Shown one piece after another: positions 6,340 through 9,928 of a stretch of DNA of 9,928 nucleotides. The position numbers and the translations under genes are program-made. The stretch is from Dehalococcoidia bacterium (GTDB lineage Bacteria > Chloroflexota > Dehalococcoidia > Dehalococcoidales > UBA1222): contig WRNP01000060.1 in assembly GCA_009776515.1 (NCBI GenBank), positions 1-9,928 on the forward strand. Direction: 5' to 3'. Position 1 is the stretch's first letter. Each line of letters begins with the position of its first letter. The notes below the pieces were generated by a model that ran no database searches, was not told the DNA's origin, and saw only the letters and a program-made list of their open reading frames with translations.

Positions 6340-7188
6340 CTAAATTGTAGCGTACCCTAGCGGACCAAGAATTCTATTGGCAGATGTCTGCAGATAGGTC
6401 CAAAACGTGTTCGCTGCAGATGCGACGCCATGAGCCGTAGCGTAGCTCAGCACAGCTGCTTGGTAAGTAATGGTCACAGATCCTGATGGCGCATTAGCCA
6501 CGAGCGTGATATTAGGGTGGATAGCAGTGTTAATTCCAACAAAGTCGGAATTGTAAACTACGGCGATTGCGGGAGTAGCTGGGGAGACACTTTGGCTATC
6601 TAACAGAAAGCCGTTAAGTGCAACCTGCACGTCAGAACCTATGGTATTATCAGATTGGGCTTTGCTGTACACAGTAGCCCAAGGAGTACCTCCTGGTACT
6701 GCATTAAAAGCATCTTCTGCATATTCGCCTGCCGGGGCGTCATCTGGTTCGGCAACCCAAATATGGCCGCTCCCAATTTTGGTATATGCATCCCCAAATC
6801 CGGTAATGCCAAGACTGCTTGCCGCTGAATTCTGAATCAATACGAGGGTATTGCCTATGAAGTTTGTAGGTCCTGACAGCAGTGTCACGCTGTTGGGGTT
6901 ATGGTGGTTGTGATTGCCAGGATTGTTGACCACATCCATAGCATCAGTACTGGCAGTCAACAAAATGTCGGCTGGTAATGGAGGGGTGACATAAGAAGGA
7001 TTAGTTGGGTTAGCGACACTATCGTCTGGGGCTACACCTAATATCTCTCTGGCGAGAGCATAGGACCCGCCGTATGCAACCCATACAATAGTATTGCCTG
7101 AGTAAAGGGAGTTGCTCTGATATTCTGCGATCACTTCCGGCAACCCATTGATTAAGCTTGCCGCTGCAGCTATTCGTATATTAGCCAT
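6340..7188 (-). CDS. ModA-like substrate-binding protein without a signal peptide
   Basis: 282 residues, starting directly on the first strand of the ModA fold (ANIRIAAAASLINGLPEVI). It aligns by eye along its whole length with the neighbouring ModA: AAAASL with SAASSL, AYGGSYALA with NYGASGTLQ, ADILLTAS with CDVFLSAA, PAGEYAEDAF with PAGAYAVEAF, AIAVVYNSDF with VGIVYRTDA, and ILGPLGYA with IFEKYGFT. The loops that hold the oxyanion in ModA (two Ser-bearing loops, the PAG.Y loop and the VVY strand) are therefore kept. Extra sequence at ~52-71 (Pro/Asn-rich) and a His/Asn cluster (NHNHHN, 92-97) interrupt the fold. There is no leader: an in-frame TAA lies two codons before the start, and AAGGAG is found 12 bases upstream, a rather long spacing. 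It may be cytoplasmic, exported by an unusual route, or a paralogue that lost its leader. The ligand is unknown; molybdate or tungstate is the default guess. Confidence 0.75.
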   Translation of the reverse strand: MANIRIAAAASLINGLPEVIAEYQSNSLYSGNTIVWVAYGGSYALAREILGVAPDDSVANPTNPSYVTPPLPADILLTASTDAMDVVNNPGNHNHHNPNSVTLLSGPTNFIGNTLVLIQNSAASSLGITGFGDAYTKIGSGHIWVAEPDDAPAGEYAEDAFNAVPGGTPWATVYSKAQSDNTIGSDVQVALNGFLLDSQSVSPATPAIAVVYNSDFVGINTAIHPNITLVANAPSGSVTITYQAAVLSYATAHGVASAANTFWTYLQTSANRILGPLGYATI

Positions 7189-7269
7189 GAGTTTTTATTT
7201 CTCCTTGTTAATTTCTTCCATCCAGTGTTTAAGCAAGGTTCCATGTGCATCTTTTCTGTTCTCTGTCTA

Positions 7270-7277
7270 CACCTCCT
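7270..7277 (-). promoter_or_regulatory. Orphan strong Shine-Dalgarno sequence
   Basis: On the minus strand the sequence AGGAGGTG occurs between modA and the leaderless paralogue, but no start codon follows within normal spacing; the first ATG is about 21 bases on and opens only a 26-codon frame. It may be a relic of an earlier start for the downstream gene, or chance. Confidence 0.35.
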
Positions 7278-7306
7278 GTATTTATAGCGTTTAGGTCATA
7301 TTTGAA

Positions 7307-7338
7307 CCGGGATTCCTCTTTCGAAAGAGGAATCCCGG
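7307..7338 (-). promoter_or_regulatory. 32-bp perfect palindrome just after modA
   Basis: CCGGGATTCCTCTTT (7307-7321), CG, AAAGAGGAATCCCGG (7324-7338) is self-complementary throughout and centred on TTTCGAAA; as RNA it would form a long hairpin with a small loop. It begins 11 bases past the modA stop codon. The bases following it in the direction of transcription (TTCAAATATG...) are only weakly U-rich, so it may terminate partially or protect the modA message from 3' decay, raising modA output relative to the downstream genes. Such arrangements are common after genes for binding proteins. Confidence 0.65.
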
Positions 7339-7349
7339 AGTGTTACTGT

Positions 7350-8288
7350 CTACTGAGCCGCCATAGTGAAGCCATATTTTTCAAAGATGAGCTTGGCTGG
7401 TTCCGAGAACAGGAAATCAAGGTATGCCTGAGCGGCATCAACGACCTTGCAATCTTTGAGGATAGCCACGGGATAGACGATGGTGGCGTTGATCTCATCG
7501 GGACCAACGGCTATGACGGTGACGTTGCTGTTGGAGAGGGCATCGGTGCGGTAGACGATACCGACAACGCCGTCGTCTGGGCCGGTTGCGGCTACCCAAT
7601 TCAAAACACTGGTGACGTTCTCGCCGAGATTGAATTTCGACGAAATGGCATCATAGATGCCGAGCAGATTGAAAGCCTCAACGGCATAGGCACCGGCCGG
7701 CACAAACCCCGGGTCGCCGATGCAGATCATCTTGACATCATCACGGGTGAGGTCATCAAAGCCGGTGATGTTGAGGGTGCTTCCCTTGGGGACGACGAGA
7801 ACGATGTCGTTATTTAAGAGGTCTTTGCGGGTATCATCCAGCAAGAGGCTTTTGTCCTGCAGGTTGTTCATCTGGGCGGCTGCCGCCGATAGGAACACGT
7901 CGCAGTCGGCTCCTTGTTCAATTTGTGTCTGCAGGGTGCCGGAAGCGCCGTAGTTGGGGGTGAAAGAAACCCAGGGATTGAGGGATTTGTAGACGGCATT
8001 GATTTCGGTAAGGGCATTTTGCAGACTGGAAGCTGCCGAGACGTTCAGGTTTACGGGAGTGGTATCCTGCGTAGGGGTGGCGGTGGTGGTAACGATGACC
8101 GTCTGGGTGGCCTCGCTGGTAGTAGTGGCGGTAACCGTTTGGGTGGAGGTATCGGTAGCGGTGGCGGTAACCGTCTGGGTGGCCGTGTTGGTAGAGACAA
8201 CGGTTGCGGTGGACCCGCAACCCCCCACCATGGCTAAGACCATGAGCAGGGCGGCGAGGATAGGGATAGACTTTTTGAATAGTGACAT
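7350..8288 (-). CDS. modA: Molybdate ABC transporter substrate-binding lipoprotein ModA
   Basis: 312 residues. A lipoprotein signal (KKSIPILAALLMVLAMVGGC, lipobox Cys24) anchors the protein to the outer face of the membrane. A Thr-rich spacer (25-79) with 12-residue TQTVTAT-type repeats precedes the binding domain (~80-312). Ligand-loop landmarks of ModA are visible: SAASSLQNAL (84-93), NYGASGTL (112-119), CDVFLSAA (129-136), GDPGFVPAGAYAVEAF (191-206) and VGIVYRTDA (242-250). It captures molybdate, perhaps also tungstate, and delivers it to ModB; those genes lie about 4 kb downstream on the same strand, not adjacent as usual. The start ATG is set by AAGGAG seven bases upstream. A strong palindrome follows the stop codon. 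Confidence 0.93.
   Translation of the reverse strand: MSLFKKSIPILAALLMVLAMVGGCGSTATVVSTNTATQTVTATATDTSTQTVTATTTSEATQTVIVTTTATPTQDTTPVNLNVSAASSLQNALTEINAVYKSLNPWVSFTPNYGASGTLQTQIEQGADCDVFLSAAAAQMNNLQDKSLLLDDTRKDLLNNDIVLVVPKGSTLNITGFDDLTRDDVKMICIGDPGFVPAGAYAVEAFNLLGIYDAISSKFNLGENVTSVLNWVAATGPDDGVVGIVYRTDALSNSNVTVIAVGPDEINATIVYPVAILKDCKVVDAAQAYLDFLFSEPAKLIFEKYGFTMAAQ
8095..8202 (-). repeat. Three 36-bp tandem repeats in the modA linker
   Basis: Units at 8095-8130, 8131-8166 and 8167-8202 share a common core (G/T-rich on the plus strand, including ACCGT and TGGGTGG) and encode 12-residue variants of TQTVTATxTxxx in the Thr-rich spacer of ModA. The units are imperfect, with differences concentrated in their second halves. 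The repeat preserves frame, so copy-number change would only lengthen or shorten the tether. Confidence 0.7.
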
Positions 8289-8475
8289 GACAATTCTCCT
8301 TCTTAAGCGGTTATGTCGGAAAACCTTGTTCCCGTAGCGTAATCAGGCATATTTTAGGGCCATTTTTGATCATTTTGACCTTTTTCCAACATACCAAAAT
8401 GTGTATTTTGCACGATACCGTAATATCGCATCAGATATATCACATGGTGTTCAATCTCCTTTTTATGACGCATGG

Positions 8476-8504
8476 TTGATATCACGAGACTTTTATGTTA
8501 CAGT
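8476..8504 (+). promoter_or_regulatory. Candidate sigma-70-type promoter for the MoeA-like gene
   Basis: TTGATA (8476-8481), 17 bases, then TACAGT (8499-8504) preceded by TG one base upstream (an extended -10). Transcription would start near 8511, leaving a leader of about 130 bases. The -35 is a good match and the -10 is moderate, helped by the TGn element. Confidence 0.45.
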
Positions 8505-8510
8505 CGGACG

Positions 8511-8532
8511 GTTATATTTCTATACACGTAAC
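8511..8532. promoter_or_regulatory. Candidate ModE operator (Mo box)
   Basis: The 22-bp element starts GTTATATT and ends CACGTAAC, forming an imperfect palindrome (GTTA...TAAC). The E. coli modA operator, as I recall it, has the same GTTATATT left half, a TACATAAC right half and the same 22-bp span. It sits directly after the predicted -10 box of the MoeA-like promoter, where a bound repressor would block initiation, and may also cover a minus-strand promoter for modA. A ModE-family gene is present in the same run. Match judged by eye. Confidence 0.55.
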
Positions 8533-8627
8533 ATGATAGAAAAACAAACGATAATGAGTATAGTCTTTACCAAAACCAATGTCAATAGGGTATTCTGGGC
8601 ACACAATGGTGATGTCAATAAAAAATA

Positions 8628-8634
8628 GGTGAGG
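8628..8634 (+). promoter_or_regulatory. Ribosome-binding site that decides the MoeA-like start
   Basis: GGTGAGG lies nine bases before ATG 8644. An in-frame GTG at 8629 falls inside this site and has no ribosome site of its own, so the ATG is preferred. Confidence 0.65.
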
Positions 8635-8643
8635 AAAAGTGTC

Positions 8644-9669
8644 ATGAAACAGTTAAAAACCCAAGACGCGGTAGGGCAGGTTCTCTGCCACGATATCACC
8701 CAAATTATTCGGGGTGTCACCAAGGATGCGGTATTCCGCAAGGGGCACGTTATCACCCCAGAGGACATCCCGGTCTTGCTGAGTGTTGGCAAGGACTATG
8801 TCTACATTTGGGAAAATGATGACCGAGTGCTGCACGAAAACGAGGCGGCGGAGATACTGCTCGGAATTTGCCAGGGCGAGAACATGAGCGCCACTCTACC
8901 CAAGGAGGGCAAGATTGAGCTTATTGCCGATGTTGATGGGCTTTTGTTAGTGGATGTAGAGCGGCTGAGGAAAGTAAATTCCCTGGGTGAGATGATGATT
9001 GCCACCCGGTTCTCCGGCTTTCCGGTTCGCAAAGGAGACCGTTTGGGTGGTATGCGGGTCATCCCTCTCGCCATTGAAAAAGTGAAAATGCAGCGTGCGG
9101 TTGCGGTGGCGGGAGAAGGCCCGCTACTCCGATTGGCGCCCATCCGTGGTAAGAAATATGGTCTGATTGTCACCGGCAACGAAGTGTTTCATGGCCGAAT
9201 ACAGGATACTTTCACCCCGGTCATTCAGGAAAAACTGGGGGAGTACGGAGGCGAAATGATGGGTCGAGCAGTACTCGGTGACGATCACCGTGCCATAACC
9301 GAAACTGCTTGGGATATGTTCTCCGTTGGGGCGGAGATAGTGCTCTGCACCGGGGGCATGAGCGTTGATCCAGACGATAAAACACCCCTGGCCATTAAAA
9401 ATTGCGGAGCAAGGGTCGTATCCTACGGCTCACCGGTATTGCCGGGGGCTATGTTTATGCTGGCCTACTTGCCGGACGGGCGACCTATCTGCGGTCTGCC
9501 AGGATGTGTGATGTATGCCAAAAGAACGATCTTCGATCTAGTGCTGCCCAGACTGCTGGCAGACGTACCGGTCACTCCCGAATGGATTGCTGGCTTAGGT
9601 CATGGTGGCTTGTGCCTGAATTGTGATCTCTGCATCTACCCGAACTGCGGTTTTGGGAAGGGGATTTGA
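8644..9669 (+). CDS. MoeA-related molybdopterin-binding protein with C-terminal Cys cluster
   Basis: 341 residues. The central MoCF_biosynth/MoeA-MogA fold is clear from GLIVTGNEVFHGRIQD (173-188), the conserved acidic pair in LGDDHRAI (211-218), CTGGMSVDPDDKT (235-247), PVLPG (264-268) and GLPGC (284-288). These are the molybdopterin-binding and metal-insertion loops of the family, which in MoeA inserts molybdate into adenylated molybdopterin. It is shorter than typical MoeA (~400) and lacks an obvious MoeA C-terminal domain IV. Instead it ends with Cys324-x2-Cys327-x2-Cys330-x4-Cys335 followed by GFGKG, a ligand set suited to an Fe-S cluster or zinc. I recall similar tails in anaerobe 'molybdopterin-binding proteins', but the function is not established here. 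It diverges from modA and probably shares ModE control. An upstream GTG at 8629 is the alternative start. Confidence 0.8.
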   Translation: MKQLKTQDAVGQVLCHDITQIIRGVTKDAVFRKGHVITPEDIPVLLSVGKDYVYIWENDDRVLHENEAAEILLGICQGENMSATLPKEGKIELIADVDGLLLVDVERLRKVNSLGEMMIATRFSGFPVRKGDRLGGMRVIPLAIEKVKMQRAVAVAGEGPLLRLAPIRGKKYGLIVTGNEVFHGRIQDTFTPVIQEKLGEYGGEMMGRAVLGDDHRAITETAWDMFSVGAEIVLCTGGMSVDPDDKTPLAIKNCGARVVSYGSPVLPGAMFMLAYLPDGRPICGLPGCVMYAKRTIFDLVLPRLLADVPVTPEWIAGLGHGGLCLNCDLCIYPNCGFGKGI

Positions 9670-9744
9670 AAGACTATTCATACTTTGATGATAAAGGGCC
9701 ATGGTTTTGCTCTTTGTTGATGAATTAGAGATATTGTTTTGAGT

Positions 9745-9750
9745 TATAAT
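9745..9750 (+). promoter_or_regulatory. Candidate -10 box for the right-edge gene
   Basis: A perfect TATAAT lies 47 bases before the ATG at 9798. No good -35 is found at 16-18 bp; a TTGATG at 9717-9722 is too far away (22 bp). It suggests the right-edge gene has its own promoter, separate from the mod genes. Confidence 0.35.
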
Positions 9751-9797
9751 GAGAGCGAATCCAATAAATACCGCTTGGATCTAATGGAGAAACTGCT

Positions 9798-9928
9798 ATG
9801 AGTGATAAAATCCAACTGTTTGAGGACAAACGTATTCGCACCGCTTGGGATGAGGAAAAAGAGGAATGGCTCTTGTCTGTTTCAGATGTCGTGTCTGTTT
9901 TAACCAACAGCGCAGACATAAAGCAATC
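9798..9928 (+). CDS. Bro-N/antirepressor-like protein, 5' part only
   Basis: The ATG at 9798 has GGAG eight bases upstream, and the frame runs off the right edge. The visible 43 residues (MSDKIQLFEDKRIRTAWDEE, then KEEWLLSVSDVVSVLTNSAD and IKQ) match the start of the Bro-N domain of phage-antirepressor-like proteins often found on bacterial chromosomes: 'FE...IR..WD.E..EW.FSV.DVV.VLT.S....QYW'. Such proteins are thought to bind DNA; full-length members usually continue for another 150-300 residues. It is unrelated to the molybdenum genes and hints at a mobile or accessory neighbourhood to the right. The identification is from the N-terminus only. Confidence 0.7.
   Translation, partial: MSDKIQLFEDKRIRTAWDEEKEEWLLSVSDVVSVLTNSADIKQ

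Larger units (their letters stand above)
8289..8643. other. Divergent regulatory region between modA and the MoeA-like gene
   Basis: These 355 bp separate two oppositely transcribed genes and are A/T-rich. They contain a plausible plus-strand promoter (8476-8504), a ModE-like palindrome (8511-8532), and a shorter inverted repeat ATATC/GATAT at 8423-8427 and 8434-8438. The ATATCAC heptamer occurs twice, at about 8437 and 8479. No convincing minus-strand promoter for modA could be chosen by eye; candidates with TATAGA or TATAAC -10 boxes would lie within or beside the ModE-like palindrome. An open frame at 8401-8628 has no ribosome site and no family resemblance. Confidence 0.55.

Noticed and set aside
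7170..7247. 26-codon minus-strand frame between modA and the paralogue
   Set aside because: The nearest Shine-Dalgarno is about 21 bases from its ATG, too far, and the product is unremarkable.
7914..8237. Gly-rich plus-strand frame opposite modA
   Set aside because: It is the antisense reading of the Thr-rich repeat region; modA has the lipobox, ribosome site and family motifs.
8401..8628. 75-codon plus-strand frame upstream of the MoeA-like gene
   Set aside because: It starts at a GTG without a ribosome site, crosses the predicted promoter and operator, and has no family resemblance.
8511..8643. Molybdenum-cofactor riboswitch in the ~130-nt leader of the MoeA-like gene
   Set aside because: The leader is A-rich with little pairing, and I could not recognise the conserved Moco motif elements. 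A covariance-model scan would settle it.
9690..9715. Terminator after the MoeA-like gene (AAAGGGC/GCTCTTT stem)
   Set aside because: A 7-bp stem with a G-U pair, a 9-base loop and no U-run is too weak to call.

Overview
The window looks like a bacterial chromosome, most likely an anaerobic low-to-mid-GC Bacillota (Clostridia, Peptococcaceae/syntrophomonad type). This placement is an inference from three things: strong Shine-Dalgarno sites (AAGGAG, GGAGG), cohesin/dockerin modules, and a short molybdopterin-binding protein with a C-terminal cysteine cluster. No rRNA or other marker fixes the taxon.

Layout. Positions 1-139 hold the 3' end of a gene that enters from the left, possibly a transposase. 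Positions 140-883 hold about 745 bases with no convincing gene, one diverged direct repeat and one possible 39-codon reading frame. From 884 to 8288 seven genes lie head to tail on the minus strand. In transcription order they are: a molybdate-binding lipoprotein (modA, 7350-8288); a second ModA-like protein without a signal peptide (6340-7188); a large secreted GLUG-repeat protein ending in a dockerin (4170-6305); a secreted, membrane-anchored cohesin-like protein (3240-4076); the permease modB (2415-3098); the ATPase modC (1321-2400); and a DNA-binding-only ModE regulator (884-1267). On the plus strand, diverging from modA, is a MoeA-related molybdopterin-binding protein (8644-9669). At the right edge a Bro-N/antirepressor-like gene starts at 9798 and runs off the window.

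How it fits together. ModA-ModB-ModC form a complete molybdate (or tungstate) importer. ModE is the likely repressor. The divergent MoeA-like protein acts downstream in molybdenum-cofactor chemistry. In the 355-bp divergent region a palindrome with a GTTATATT left arm and a GTAAC right arm resembles the ModE operator and lies at the predicted start of the MoeA-like transcript.

The unusual part is the block between modA and modB: a leaderless ModA paralogue, a dockerin protein and a membrane-anchored cohesin-like protein, all in the mod orientation. Two long perfect palindromes (38 bp and 32 bp) separate segments of this run and probably set different expression levels. A working hypothesis is that the cohesin protein tethers the dockerin protein at the cell surface and that the pair serves metal acquisition. 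An alternative is a neutral insertion into a mod operon.
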